64,000 nt of DNA, taken from Motiliproteus sp. SC1-56. Lineage in GTDB: Bacteria; Pseudomonadota; Gammaproteobacteria; Pseudomonadales; Balneatricaceae. The notes under the pieces were generated by a model, which was not told where the DNA came from, searched no databases, and saw only the letters and a program-made list of their open reading frames with translations. The position numbers were made by a program, and so were the translations under genes. This document shows positions 1 to 11,542 of the stretch, piece after piece (the stretch's first letter is position 1; each line of letters opens with the position of its first letter). The stretch covers positions 32,501-96,500 of the forward strand of contig NZ_JAEMGS010000014.1 in the NCBI RefSeq assembly GCF_017309075.1, in the 5' to 3' direction.

Positions 1-106
1 CCCGCTCTTGGCGCCACTGTCGTCGTGCCAAGGCGTGCAGTAGCAAGGCCACCAGAACGGTCGCCACCGCCAGCGGCCAAGGCCCCAACTGCTGCAGCGC
101 GGGCAT
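1..106 (-). CDS. N-terminal fragment of a small membrane protein, cut by the window edge
   Basis: This is the first 35 codons of a gene that runs out of the window on the left. The ATG at 106, or a GTG at 109, follows the stop codon of the preceding gene (at 114) by only a few bases, so the two are probably translated as a pair. The visible peptide starts MPALQQLG and continues into one hydrophobic segment (about residues 9-25), followed by a basic cluster with several Arg residues, as in an N-in membrane anchor. The rest of the protein is not visible, so no family can be named. Confidence 0.45.
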   Translation of the reverse strand, partial: MPALQQLGPWPLAVATVLVALLLHALARRQWRQER

Positions 107-113
107 CACCGGA

Positions 114-464
114 CTACCAGAAAAGGCCGATCAGCACGGCGCCCATCAGCGCCCCGAGCGCCCCCACTATCAGCGCCCGGGCCAGGCCAAGCAGCGGCTC
201 GAGAATGATGACGTGCACCACCGGAAAGGTAATAAACAGGCACAATACCGGGATCCACCACGCCAGGTGAGTCACCCCGAATACCATGGCGGCAACCAGC
301 ACCAGCGCGCACAGGTTGCCGGCGATCAGAACCCGCTTGTTGCCGCGGGTGCCGCGGGCCCAGGCCGGCTGCTCCTCGGCAGGCAGCTTCAGCAATTTAC
401 TGGCGGCAATGGCGGCACTCATGGAAAAGGCACCGGCAAGACCAAACACGACCGTGGGATCCAA
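114..464 (-). CDS. Small integral membrane protein of unknown function
   Basis: This is a 116-residue protein. I chose a TTG start at 464 because AGGAG lies seven bases upstream; the longer ATG-started frame would begin inside the divergent dsbB promoter region. The sequence shows about three or four hydrophobic segments (roughly residues 3-22, 42-60, 63-80 and 90-115) with a short charged loop between the first two. I do not recognise a family. It is divergent from dsbB and directly precedes another membrane protein gene at the window edge. The likely role is as an inner-membrane subunit or accessory; nothing more can be said. Confidence 0.6.
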   Translation of the reverse strand: MDPTVVFGLAGAFSMSAAIAASKLLKLPAEEQPAWARGTRGNKRVLIAGNLCALVLVAAMVFGVTHLAWWIPVLCLFITFPVVHVIILEPLLGLARALIVGALGALMGAVLIGLFW

Positions 465-712
465 GATAACACTCCTGTATAGCAATGAATTAAACCGCGA
501 GCACCACACTGCCCTCCAGCAGCCTGACATTGTACGGAATTTCCCGGAAAGCGAACACCGACCCACCCCTGGCAAAAAAATTCGACTGGGTTATTATGAC
601 TCGCGCCTGGCGGGCATTTATAAAAAGCAAATCAGCCCGTTATCGCCAGCGTTCTGGCCGCCCCGGTTGTCCTGCTAAAGGCCTGATCACCCCAGCAGAG
701 AAGGAGTGCGCA

Positions 713-1243
713 GTGAGCTATTTTGCCGACCTTTCGGCGCCGTCCTATCGCCCCCTCAACGTCACCGGCCTGGTCCTTTGCGGAAGCGCCCTGCTTTACC
801 TGATTGGCTACCTGGAGGGCCAACTCGGGCTTTCCCCCTGCACTCTCTGTCTCGCGACCCGGCTGATCCTCGTCATTCAGGGCCTGCTTTTCCTGCTGGC
901 CTGGGTGCACAACCCCCGCCAGTTGGGACAGCGCGCCTACGCGCTGCTGGGGTTAGTGATCGCCGGCTGCGGGCTGGCCCTGAGCGGGCGGCATATCTGG
1001 CTGCAACTGCTGCCAGGCGCCGGGGACTCCGCCTGCTTTCCCAGCGGCGCGCAGCTGCAGGCGCTTAGCTTGGTGGAGAATGCCCTGCAGCCGGTGCTGG
1101 CCCGCGCCGATGCCTGTACCGCGACCCACGGACAACTGCTGGGGCTTGGCCTGCCTCAACAGGGACTGATCCTGTTCGTGCTGCTGGCGCTTATTCTGAT
1201 CAGGCTGCTGCGCAAGAAACGCCAGCGCAACTACTTCACCTGA
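713..1243 (+). CDS. dsbB: Disulfide bond formation protein DsbB
   Basis: This is an inner-membrane quinone reductase that reoxidises periplasmic DsbA and passes the electrons to ubiquinone or menaquinone. The protein is 176 residues, the usual DsbB size, with four membrane segments. The first periplasmic loop carries the CTLC redox pair (C43 and C46). The second loop carries the other two conserved cysteines (in DSACFPS and ADACTAT). I chose the GTG at 713 because AAGGAG lies seven bases upstream; the longer frame from 530 runs through the promoter region. It stands alone, divergent from the small membrane protein on the left. Disulfide formation would matter for the secreted proteins encoded further along. 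Confidence 0.9.
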   Translation: MSYFADLSAPSYRPLNVTGLVLCGSALLYLIGYLEGQLGLSPCTLCLATRLILVIQGLLFLLAWVHNPRQLGQRAYALLGLVIAGCGLALSGRHIWLQLLPGAGDSACFPSGAQLQALSLVENALQPVLARADACTATHGQLLGLGLPQQGLILFVLLALILIRLLRKKRQRNYFT

Positions 1244-1504
1244 AGCCCCACCTGTTAACCTGTTATCCCGAACGACGCCTTCCGACCGGGCCTCCGCCAA
1301 TCAGCAGCCAAACCGGCACCACTCAGCCGGAACCTTGCCGGCGCAAAGCGACCAAAAAGCCACTTTATGAAACTTTTGTAGCTTTTCAGAAATTCCCGAC
1401 TACAGCCCACCCTTCAAACAGGCTAAAATACCCTCCTTTAAACTTCGGTTCCGCCGAACCACCTGCCAGTTAAACCGACTATTAAAACGACTATGGGGTT
1501 GGAG

Positions 1505-4393
<2,889 letters not shown>

Positions 4394-4422
4394 ACCGACC
4401 TTCCCGTCGGCAGCGGTTCAAC

Positions 4423-4452
4423 AAAAAGCCCGGCACACGCCGGGCTTTTTTT
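4423..4452 (+). terminator. Rho-independent terminator after gcvP
   Basis: A 12-bp perfect stem (AAAAAGCCCGGC with its complement) and an ACAC loop are followed by a run of T. The A-run on the other side means it could also work for minus-strand transcripts from the convergent lipoprotein gene at 4539. Confidence 0.9.
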
Positions 4453-4538
4453 CACCGGGTGCCTTTTCCCGGCAACGACACGCACTCCGCAATATGTCCC
4501 CGGCCACCTCCCAACACCCCCAGCCGGACAAGCCTGTT

Positions 4539-4997
4539 CTATTTCGGCCGCAGCGACAACGAGCCCCGGTCAGTCACCCGTATATCGGGGCTCAGCGCAC
4601 CGGGATCCAACCGCAGCTCCAGCAGGTAGTCAAACCGGTCCCGTGGTTCGGCCATCAGATCGCTCAGCAGTCGCACCCCCTGCAGCAGGTCCACGCTGGC
4701 CTCCAGCTTCACCTCGGCGGTGGTGTAGCCCTCGATCCGCGGCAACTCGTTGCTGACCCCGCTGAGCAGCTTTCGCTCCGCCAAGGTAATGCTGTAGGCC
4801 AGTCCCTCGAGTTCCAGGGCCTGACTGTTGGGGTTGCTGATCCGCAGGGCGATCTCAAAGCGCGGCGCCAGCCCTTCGCCGGGCAGGGCCCGCAGCCCGA
4901 TAACGGAAACCTGGGGGGGATCCATCATCGGCGTTATCCCGGCACAACCGTGCAGTACCAGCAGACAGGCCCAAAGTATCCAGAATCGTCTTCTCAT
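4539..4997 (-). CDS. LEA14/WHy-domain lipoprotein
   Basis: This is a 152-residue lipoprotein. It has an MRRRFWILW signal with lipobox VLHGC, then one LEA type 2 (WHy) domain, an immunoglobulin-like beta fold. Supporting features are the FEIALRISNPNSQAL segment and the alternating strand pattern typical of the family. Proteins of this kind are associated with desiccation or osmotic stress in plants and bacteria; the biochemical role in bacteria is not established. I chose the second ATG (4997) because GGGAG sits six bases upstream of it. It is convergent with gcvP and divergent from the small secreted protein at 5084. Confidence 0.8.
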   Translation of the reverse strand: MRRRFWILWACLLVLHGCAGITPMMDPPQVSVIGLRALPGEGLAPRFEIALRISNPNSQALELEGLAYSITLAERKLLSGVSNELPRIEGYTTAEVKLEASVDLLQGVRLLSDLMAEPRDRFDYLLELRLDPGALSPDIRVTDRGSLSLRPK

Positions 4998-5083
4998 CCC
5001 CATCTCCCTTCAGCGTAAAGGCAAGCATAGCCCAGCCTGAGATGAGCTATGCTTGCAGCGAAATTCCCCGCCGAGGTAACTCC

Positions 5084-5362
5084 ATGCGCATTTTTCCCCT
5101 GTCCCTGACCTTGCTCTCCCTGCTCGCCTTTCCGCTAGCCCCGCTGCAGGCGCAGGACGCCCCGGCTTCCGCCGCCAGCCGCGCCCAGGCGGTGCTCAAC
5201 GGCAGCCTGGAACGCATCGTCACCATCAGCGCCGACGGTGAAGAAGGGGTCTGGGCATTGACCGACGCCGGGCGCCTCTACCACTGCGTGCGCCTGAACA
5301 AAGCGGACAACGACCAGGTTCACTGCGTCGGTCGTGACGGCCCGGTCAAAAGCGACTATTAG
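5084..5362 (+). CDS. Small secreted protein of unknown function
   Basis: This is a 92-residue protein with a clear Sec signal peptide (MRIFPLSLTLLSLLAFPLAP, cleavage probably after LQAQ), a GAGGTAAC ribosome-binding site and a short acidic mature domain. The mature part contains a strand-rich WALTDAGRLYHCVRL motif and two cysteines that could form a disulfide. I recognise no family. The ATG at 5084 is preferred over the upstream ATG at 5042 because the signal peptide begins there. Confidence 0.65.
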   Translation: MRIFPLSLTLLSLLAFPLAPLQAQDAPASAASRAQAVLNGSLERIVTISADGEEGVWALTDAGRLYHCVRLNKADNDQVHCVGRDGPVKSDY

Positions 5363-5524
5363 GTCAGTCCGCGACAACGCCCCCAAAGGCACTGAATGGC
5401 AAAAGATAAGAGGTAAGCGGAAAGCGTGAATAGGGTAAGCACCGCCTCCGGCTTCAGGTGGGCGGCCCACCTTGGCCCTCCGGCGCCCCGTCAAACAGCG
5501 GACGCCTCGGCTCAGGTTGCCCGG

Positions 5525-5884
5525 TTAACGGTTTAGCTTGACCAGCCCACTTATCCGATTGATGGTCATCTCGGCCCGTCCGGAGCCGTCCATCCGAATG
5601 ACACCCCGGGTATGGTTACCCCCTGCGTCGACTTCACCCTGGAAGCTGCCACCGGTCTTGCGGAAGAAACGCACCTCTTTTCCTTCAGGAGTAAACGCAA
5701 GGTTACGGTAACTTTCGTCCACCTGGGGCATATCGATCCGGTCCGCGCCGATCTGCACGATGCCCAGGTCCACCTGCAGGCCATCCTTGATCAGCGTCCC
5801 ATGCCAGCGCCCCTGAGCAGGGTGATCGCCCTCCTGGCATCCCCAGAGGAACAGCAACATCAGGAAGGGAATTAAACGCGCCAT
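5525..5884 (-). CDS. Small lipoprotein of unknown function
   Basis: This is a 119-residue protein with an N-terminal signal and lipobox (LMLLFLWGC), so it should be anchored in the outer or inner membrane. The mature part (about 100 residues) is predicted to be mostly beta strand, with repeated GT, GG and RG turns (RWHGTLIKDGLQVDLG, RGVIRMDGSGRAEMT). This hints at a small barrel or lipocalin-like fold, but I cannot name a family. GAGG lies eight bases before the ATG. It is followed by the 616-residue gene on the same strand, 108 bases upstream. Confidence 0.65.
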   Translation of the reverse strand: MARLIPFLMLLFLWGCQEGDHPAQGRWHGTLIKDGLQVDLGIVQIGADRIDMPQVDESYRNLAFTPEGKEVRFFRKTGGSFQGEVDAGGNHTRGVIRMDGSGRAEMTINRISGLVKLNR

Positions 5885-5992
5885 GGATACAACCTCGAAT
5901 CAGCGAAAATGCAAAGCCTACGGAAAAGGGCCGGCCGCCGCGTTGACCCACAGCAGCCTTTTGGGCCGGAGCCGGATTTTAACCAATTCGAC

Positions 5993-7843
5993 CTAAATGG
6001 AGCCAGCCTTAGGCGGCGGAACCTTCGCCGAAACGCCGGGCCGGGTCAACGCGAGGCGCCACTCCAAGGGTGCGCGCGGCACAGTAAAGGGCCGCACCGG
6101 CAACTGGCCGTGACCGCCAAAGCCCCCTTCCGTCTCCCCGTAGACCTGCTCAAGCTCTTCCACCGTCGAACCGTAGCGCTCCGCCAGTTGCTGGCTGGCC
6201 GCCGGATCCAGCTTAAGGCCATAGAAGCGGTAGATCGCCGCCACCAGGCCGCGGGCAGCCCGGCTCATATCCTTGCCGATCTCCCGGGCCAGGGCCTCGC
6301 CCAGCCCCACTTTTGCCTTGGTGCTCATGTCCCGCTCGAACAACCCCATGTTCAGCGTATTGGCGGAGTAGATGGCGCGCTGCACCTCGGGCCGACGCAC
6401 CTCGATCACCTCGTCGAGAGCCAGGGCGATACGCACCGCCAGCTGCTTGGCCGCCCGGGCGCGACGGGCATAGTCGCCATGGACCCGGCGATGGTAGAGG
6501 AAATAACGGAAAACCGACTGCACGACCTGGACCTTATCCTCGTCATCCAGGGCAATGCTGTCCTCGACAATCTGCAGCCCGTGCCCCCCGCCGCTTTTCT
6601 GCGTGAACACCACGTCCTGGTCCTGCTCATCGTCCATCAGCACCTTCCAGCGCTCGACCGCGGCCTGGAAATCACGGTACTCACGCTCGGTTTTGCGATT
6701 GGCGATATAGGCCCGGTGGTAGAGCTCCAATGCCTGCTCCAGAATCGGCCGCAGGCGCTGGCGCTCCCAGTTGCGACCGCGGCTGATCCGCTCCACCAGG
6801 GTTTCGATGTGGGTCTGGCAAAACTCCAGCAGTTCCTTGCCGGTCAGCTCCGCGCGACTGGCCAGGGCGGCGTCATCCAGGTGGTCGCTGAGGTAGGTGG
6901 CCAGCGCCAGCAAGCGGCTGTAGGCCCGGGCCCGGACGATACGAAACCGGAAACGCCGCTCCTCCAGCCCTTCCGTCGCCTTGGCCAAGCGTGAAGCGCC
7001 GGCGAAGCTGAAGGAGAGCATGGGGATTCGGCGCCCACAAAGCAGTTCGTAGAGCAGCGTGTAAATCTCCTCCACGTCTTCCAGGGTCATCAGGGTATCG
7101 TCTTCATCATCAATGGCGGCGAAGATCCGCTCGATGAAATAACGCCCGCGCGGCACGCCGGCGCTGGGGTCGTAACCGTCACCGGCAAAACGGGCTTCCA
7201 GGCTGTCAGCCAGGGGCGGTAGCTGCTGACGCACCTCGGCGGCGAGGGCCTGCAGCGCCTCCAGGTGCTCCTGGTAGATATCCCGGGCCCGGCAGTTCAT
7301 CCCGGCGCGACGGAACATGTCGATCTCCTCCACCGCTTCGGCCAGCTCAGCGGAGCCACCGATACTGCGGATGGCGCTACCCAGCCAACGGGGCCCCAGG
7401 TCCACCTCCTGAAGCAGGATCCGGGCCGCCTCCAGCTTGCGCTGGTGCGGCTCCAGGCTTTCAAGCTGCAGATCCCGCAGATCCAGCACCAGGTCCGGCA
7501 GCTTGCCCATCACCCGGGTGATCTGTTCCGCTGCCTCCTCCCTCTTGCGCCCGCGGCCCAGTCGGCCCAGCACGTTGGAGATCAGACCGATCACACCGGC
7601 GATCACGGTATAGGCGATAAAGAAGACCAGGGTCTCGGTGGGCAACTGCTTGCCGTGACCGAGGTAATAGCCGCCGACAGAGGCGATCAGGGTCACAGGA
7701 CCCGCAGTCCAGGCCAACTCCACCACCTGCTGGGTGGTGGACTTGCTGATCGCCGCCTGGGTCAATCGGTTGATGCGGCTGGCGCCGCGGTCCTCGATCA
7801 GCAAGCGTTTTTCAACACTGTTCTTACGTTCAAAAAGCGGCAT
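5993..7843 (-). CDS. Conserved-looking membrane-anchored protein of unknown function (616 aa)
   Basis: This is a 616-residue protein that I do not recognise. Residues 1-35 are basic and hydrophilic. Residues about 45-65 and 72-92 form two membrane segments, separated by a short GHGKQLPTE loop. The remaining 520 residues are soluble, very rich in Arg, Glu and Leu, and look almost entirely helical, suggesting an extended cytoplasmic helical-repeat or coiled-coil domain. No catalytic motif is visible. No good ribosome-binding site precedes the ATG at 7843. Codon use matches the neighbours, so it looks native. It may be a cytoplasmic scaffold anchored by the N-terminal hairpin (inference). Confidence 0.7.
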   Translation of the reverse strand: MPLFERKNSVEKRLLIEDRGASRINRLTQAAISKSTTQQVVELAWTAGPVTLIASVGGYYLGHGKQLPTETLVFFIAYTVIAGVIGLISNVLGRLGRGRKREEAAEQITRVMGKLPDLVLDLRDLQLESLEPHQRKLEAARILLQEVDLGPRWLGSAIRSIGGSAELAEAVEEIDMFRRAGMNCRARDIYQEHLEALQALAAEVRQQLPPLADSLEARFAGDGYDPSAGVPRGRYFIERIFAAIDDEDDTLMTLEDVEEIYTLLYELLCGRRIPMLSFSFAGASRLAKATEGLEERRFRFRIVRARAYSRLLALATYLSDHLDDAALASRAELTGKELLEFCQTHIETLVERISRGRNWERQRLRPILEQALELYHRAYIANRKTEREYRDFQAAVERWKVLMDDEQDQDVVFTQKSGGGHGLQIVEDSIALDDEDKVQVVQSVFRYFLYHRRVHGDYARRARAAKQLAVRIALALDEVIEVRRPEVQRAIYSANTLNMGLFERDMSTKAKVGLGEALAREIGKDMSRAARGLVAAIYRFYGLKLDPAASQQLAERYGSTVEELEQVYGETEGGFGGHGQLPVRPFTVPRAPLEWRLALTRPGVSAKVPPPKAGSI

Positions 7844-7957
7844 GATTCTGAATACTGGCGGGTGACATTTAGCACGTGGGCGCTTAACGCCGCGAGCATC
7901 GCATCAAACGCGGTCGTGGATCAAGCCGAAGCGACGATCGTCTTGTAATGAAGGGGC

Positions 7958-8404
7958 TCAGGGGGCCGTCGCGGTGAACGCCAGCGCCTGGGGGTGACCG
8001 TTTACTGCAGCCTTGTGCAGCCAGTAACGGGCGGCTTGGGGATTACGGACAGTGCCCAGTCCGAGGCGGTACATCTCGTGAAGCATCAGCTGAGCGTGGG
8101 CGTGGCCCTGGAGCGCGGCCTGGGTGTACCAGTGCAGTGCCCCGGCCAGATCCTGGGCGCTGCCCAGGCCCAGAAAATAAAGTTCGGCGAGCAGGGTCTG
8201 GGCATTGGCGCTCCCCTGTTCGGCGGCCTGTCGGCAGTGTTTCAGGCTCTGCCGGTAGTCGGTAAGCAGGCCGTCACCTCCGTAACGATAGTCGTAGCAG
8301 CGCTGGGCGCTGCCGGAGGCATCGGCAGTCTGCGCGGGCAGGCTGGAGGCAGGCCCCGAAAAGAGGGCCGCGATGAGAGCCAGCGCCAACCAGCCCCGGC
8401 TCAT
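7958..8404 (-). CDS. Secreted Sel1-repeat protein
   Basis: This is a 148-residue protein with a Sec signal (MSRGWLALALIAALFSGPAS) and about three Sel1-like TPR repeats, seen as AEQGSANAQTLLAELYFLG, AALQGHAHAQLMLHEMYRLG and AAVNGHPQALA. Sel1 proteins are protein-protein interaction scaffolds, often periplasmic. AAGGAG lies seven bases ahead of the ATG. The start overlaps the stop of the upstream micro-ORF by four bases (ATGA), so the two are translationally coupled and under the Fur-box promoter at 8648-8689. Confidence 0.75.
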   Translation of the reverse strand: MSRGWLALALIAALFSGPASSLPAQTADASGSAQRCYDYRYGGDGLLTDYRQSLKHCRQAAEQGSANAQTLLAELYFLGLGSAQDLAGALHWYTQAALQGHAHAQLMLHEMYRLGLGTVRNPQAARYWLHKAAVNGHPQALAFTATAP

Positions 8405-8616
8405 CGGGCGGCTCCTTGCGAGCTGCAGAGCTGATCACAGAAAGGCAGCACCGGCGGGTGGGCGAGCTGTACCTGCGGTTGCGCCCTGGGAGCGGCGTCC
8501 ACCTCCACCACCCGAGACTCCGCGGTGGCCACGGCCAGGGCCGCGGTGACGGGCGCCAGCAACAAAATCAGCGCTGTCCGCATCAGGGTTCCGCGCTTCA
8601 TGCCTGCTCTCTTCAT
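8401..8616 (-). CDS. 71-residue secreted or membrane micro-protein, first gene of a Fur-box operon
   Basis: The frame is open from 8694, but the ATG at 8616 is the better start. GGGAGG lies just upstream, and the longer version would be translated from within the promoter. The peptide has a basic N-terminus and a hydrophobic signal or anchor (MRTALILLLAPVTAALAV). A Pro/Val-rich stretch and a CDQLC pair near the C-terminus follow and could bind metal or form a disulfide. No family is recognised. Its operator position suggests expression under iron limitation (inference). Confidence 0.55.
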   Translation of the reverse strand: MKRAGMKRGTLMRTALILLLAPVTAALAVATAESRVVEVDAAPRAQPQVQLAHPPVLPFCDQLCSSQGAAR

Positions 8617-8647
8617 GGTCCCTCCCGCCAAGTCGAAAAACCGCCGC

Positions 8648-8689
8648 AGTATATCGAAGCCTTCACCCAAATGCAAATGACTCTCATTT
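8648..8689 (-). promoter_or_regulatory. Sigma-70-like promoter overlapped by a Fur-type box
   Basis: On the minus strand TTGCAT (8676-8671) and TATACT (8653-8648) are separated by exactly 17 bases, 32 bases upstream of the chosen ATG. The inverted repeat AAATGA-N3-TCATTT at 8675-8689 overlaps the -35 element. It fits the Fur consensus core (AATGATAATCATT style) well. This is a classic iron-repressed layout. Direct Fur binding is inference. Confidence 0.55.
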
Positions 8690-8756
8690 GACATAGGTCA
8701 TTTTTTAGCCGCAAAGACCCACAAGCCTTCTTAAGCAGAACCCGAATCGCTGCGCC

Positions 8757-9932
8757 CTAGCGGGACAGGGTGCGAATCGCCTGCTCGAGCCCTTCAAGGG
8801 TCAGGGGGAACATACGCCCACCCACCTGCTGGCGGATCATCTGGGTCGTCTGGGTATAGCCCCAGTAGGCTGGCGGCGTCGGGTTGAGCCACACCAGCCG
8901 CTCCCAGGTGTCGATCAGCCGCTGCAGCCAGCGCTGCCCCGGCTCCTCGTTGTAATGCTCGACGCTCCCCTGGGGATAGAGCAACTCGTAGGGCGACATG
9001 GCGGCATCCCCTACCACGATCACACGGTAGTCGGGTCCGTAGGTGTGGAGCACGTCCAGGGTGGAGGTGGTCTCCTCGAAGCGGCGCCGATTATCACGCC
9101 AGACCCGTTCGTAGAGACAGTTGTGGAAGTAAAAATACTCCAGGTGCTTGAACTCGCTGCGGGCGGCGGAAAAAAGCTGCTCGCACTGGCGCACGTAGGG
9201 GTCCATGGAGCCGCCGACATCAAAAAAAAGCAGCACCTTCATGGCGTTGTGACGCTCGGGCACCATCTTCAGATCGAGGTAACCGGCATTGGCGGCGGTG
9301 GAGCGAATGGTATCGTCCAGGTCCAGCTCTTCGGCGGCGCCGGTGCGGGCAAACCGACGCAGTTTACGCAGGGCCACCTTGATGTTGCGGGTGCCCAGTT
9401 CCACCTCGTCGTCCAGATCACGGAACTGGCGCTTTTCCCACACCTTGACCGCGCGGCGATGGCGGCTCTCGCCGCCGATCCGCACCCCTTCGGGGTTGTA
9501 GCCCCCGTGGCCGAAAGGCGACGTGCCGCCGGTGCCGATCCACTTGTTACCGCCGGCATGGCGCCCCTCCTGCTCGGCCAGACGCTCGCGCAGGGTCTCC
9601 AGCAGTTTCTCCAGCCCGCCCAGGGCTTCGATCTCGGCTTTTTCCGCGTCGCTGAACAGCCGCTGGTACTCCTGGCGCAGCCAGTCTTCCGGGATCAGCG
9701 CCTCCATAAAGCCGTCCAGCGCTTCCAGCCCCTTGAAATAGGCACCGAAGGCCCGGTCGAAGCGGTCATAGTACTTCTCGTCCTTGACCAGGCAGGTGCG
9801 GGCCAGCAGGTAGAACTGCCCGCTGTCGGCAAACACCAGCCCCCGCTGCAGCCCCTCGATCAGGGTCAGCAGCTCCTTGATGGAGACCGGCACCCCGGCC
9901 CGGCGCAGGGCGCCGAAAAAATCGATCAGCAC
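8757..9932 (-). CDS. CoxE-like von Willebrand factor A domain protein
   Basis: This is a 391-residue protein of the CoxE/VWA family. It has an N-terminal helical region (LIDFFGALRRAGVPVSIKEL) typical of the family and a C-terminal VWA domain whose MIDAS motif appears as DVGGSMDPY. It starts with GTG two bases after the stop of the MoxR ATPase gene, which confirms the usual MoxR-VWA pairing. MoxR-VWA pairs act as chaperones in metal-cofactor insertion or maturation and in stress pathways; the client here is unknown. The gene order (moxR then VWA) is the common free-standing pair of proteobacteria. Confidence 0.85.
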   Translation of the reverse strand: MLIDFFGALRRAGVPVSIKELLTLIEGLQRGLVFADSGQFYLLARTCLVKDEKYYDRFDRAFGAYFKGLEALDGFMEALIPEDWLRQEYQRLFSDAEKAEIEALGGLEKLLETLRERLAEQEGRHAGGNKWIGTGGTSPFGHGGYNPEGVRIGGESRHRRAVKVWEKRQFRDLDDEVELGTRNIKVALRKLRRFARTGAAEELDLDDTIRSTAANAGYLDLKMVPERHNAMKVLLFFDVGGSMDPYVRQCEQLFSAARSEFKHLEYFYFHNCLYERVWRDNRRRFEETTSTLDVLHTYGPDYRVIVVGDAAMSPYELLYPQGSVEHYNEEPGQRWLQRLIDTWERLVWLNPTPPAYWGYTQTTQMIRQQVGGRMFPLTLEGLEQAIRTLSR

Positions 9933-9935
9933 AGC

Positions 9936-10784
9936 TCAGGCCCGGCTCTCACGACGGGCCATAAACGCCAGCCGCTCCAGCATGTGGACGTCCTGTTCGT
10001 TCTTCAGCAGGGCCCCGCACAGGGGCGGGATCGCCTTGGCGGGATCACGGCTATGCAGCACCTCGGCTGACACCTGGTCCGCCATCAACAGCTTGAGCCA
10101 GTCGATCAGCTCCGAGGTGGAGGGGCGCTTTTTCAGCCCGCTGACCTCCCGCACCTGGAAGAACACCTCCAGCGCCTGGTTCACCAGCTTGGCCTGGATA
10201 TCGGGAAAGTGGACCCGAATGATCGCCTCCATGGTGGCCTTGTCCGGGAACTGGATGTAATGGAAGAAGCAGCGCCGCAGAAAGGCATCGGGCAGCTCCT
10301 TCTCGTTGTTGGAGGTGATCACCACGATGGGGCGCTGGCGCGCCACCACCTGCTCGCCGGTCTCGTAAACGTGGAACTCCATCTTGTCGAGCTCCACCAG
10401 CAGGTCGTTGGGAAACTCGATATCGGCCTTGTCGATTTCATCGATCAACAGTACCACCGGGGTGTCGCTGGTAAAGGCCTGCCAGAGCATCCCCTTGCGG
10501 ATGTAGTTGGCGATGTCGTGAACCCGGTCATCCCCCAGCTGGGAGTCCCTCAGCCGGGAGACGGCATCGTATTCGTAAAGCCCCTGCTGCGCCTTGGTGG
10601 TGGATTTGATGTGCCAGCGCAGCAGGGGGGTATTCAGCGCGCGGGCGATCTCCTCGGCCAACATGGTTTTTCCGGTGCCCGGCTCCCCCTTGACCAGCAG
10701 CGGCCGCTGCAGGGTGATGGCGGCGTTCACGGCCGTACTCAGATCCTCGGTGGCGACGTAACTGTCGGTCCCTTCAAAGCGCAT
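9936..10784 (-). CDS. MoxR-family AAA+ ATPase
   Basis: This is a 282-residue AAA+ ATPase. The Walker A motif is GEPGTGKT (about residues 38-45), the Walker B motif is VVLLIDEIDKAD, and the sensor 1 region is VVITSNNEKELPDAF. I chose the ATG at 10784 because GGAG lies six bases upstream, provided by the weaker upstream start at 10796. It is co-transcribed with the VWA partner immediately downstream. The pair is expected to remodel a protein complex or help insert a metal centre (known for the family); no client is visible in the neighbourhood. Confidence 0.9.
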   Translation of the reverse strand: MRFEGTDSYVATEDLSTAVNAAITLQRPLLVKGEPGTGKTMLAEEIARALNTPLLRWHIKSTTKAQQGLYEYDAVSRLRDSQLGDDRVHDIANYIRKGMLWQAFTSDTPVVLLIDEIDKADIEFPNDLLVELDKMEFHVYETGEQVVARQRPIVVITSNNEKELPDAFLRRCFFHYIQFPDKATMEAIIRVHFPDIQAKLVNQALEVFFQVREVSGLKKRPSTSELIDWLKLLMADQVSAEVLHSRDPAKAIPPLCGALLKNEQDVHMLERLAFMARRESRA

Positions 10785-10937
10785 GGGTGACTCCATTAAT
10801 TGAGGCTTTCAGTGGGTTTTTCAGTCTACCAGAGGCCATTGCCGCCTGTCCCCACCCCCACCCGGTGCCGGCCCGGCCTGTTTCAATCCCGTCGGAGGCT
10901 GTTATTCTGTGGCCTCTCGGGCCAAACGGTTTGCGTT

Positions 10938-11525
10938 ATGACTTCGATTCACCCCCGGCTCAGCGTCCACCGCGACGCTGTCCGCCCCCCTCTGCCGGAG
11001 GGCGACCTCTGGGTTTTTGCCTACGGCTCCCTGCTCTGGAACCCGGGCTTTGATTACCTGGAGCACCAGGAGGCCCATCTCTTCGGTTATCACCGGGCAC
11101 TCTGCGTCTGGTCCCACGTGCACCGGGGCACGGCCGAAGCCCCGGGAATGGTCCTGGGGCTGGACCGGGGCGGCTCCTGTCGCGGCCGGGCCTACCGGGT
11201 GGCCTCCAAGGATCGCCAGGCGGCGGCCGATTACCTCTACGCCCGGGAAATGCCGACCCCCGTCTACCGGGCCCGGCTGCACCCGATGCGCCTGGCCGAT
11301 GGGCGCCGGATTCGTGCGCTCACTTTTATCGTCGACCACGGCCACCCACAATACGCGGGCCGCATCAGCCCGGCGCAGGCGGCCAACCATGTCGCCGGGG
11401 CTGAGGGGCTGAGCGGCAGCAGCCGGGACTACCTCTTCAACACCCTGCGTCACCTGCAGGCCCTCGGCATCCAGGATCCCCACCTGCAAGCCGTTGCCGA
11501 CGCCCTGCCCGATCGGCACCAATGA
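10938..11525 (+). CDS. chaC: ChaC-like gamma-glutamylcyclotransferase
   Basis: This is a 195-residue cytosolic enzyme of the ChaC family, which degrades glutathione to 5-oxoproline and Cys-Gly. The substrate-binding motif YGSLLWNPGF occurs near residue 35, and the catalytic glutamate is probably the one in YAREMPTPVY. The ATG at 10938 gives the usual length; its ribosome-binding site is weak. The frame is open further upstream, but that part (from 10800) runs through the divergent moxR promoter region and does not resemble the family. Confidence 0.85.
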   Translation: MTSIHPRLSVHRDAVRPPLPEGDLWVFAYGSLLWNPGFDYLEHQEAHLFGYHRALCVWSHVHRGTAEAPGMVLGLDRGGSCRGRAYRVASKDRQAAADYLYAREMPTPVYRARLHPMRLADGRRIRALTFIVDHGHPQYAGRISPAQAANHVAGAEGLSGSSRDYLFNTLRHLQALGIQDPHLQAVADALPDRHQ

Positions 11526-11542
11526 TCCGACAATCACCTCGA

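Noticed and set aside
1244..1504. Glycine riboswitch upstream of gcvP
   Set aside because: The 250-base leader was read on the plus strand; the conserved glycine-aptamer core was not recognisable. A covariance-model scan would be decisive.
8617..8694. Longer start (MSNESHLHLG) for the micro-protein at 8401
   Set aside because: This extension would be translated from within the promoter and Fur box; the ATG at 8616 has a good ribosome-binding site.
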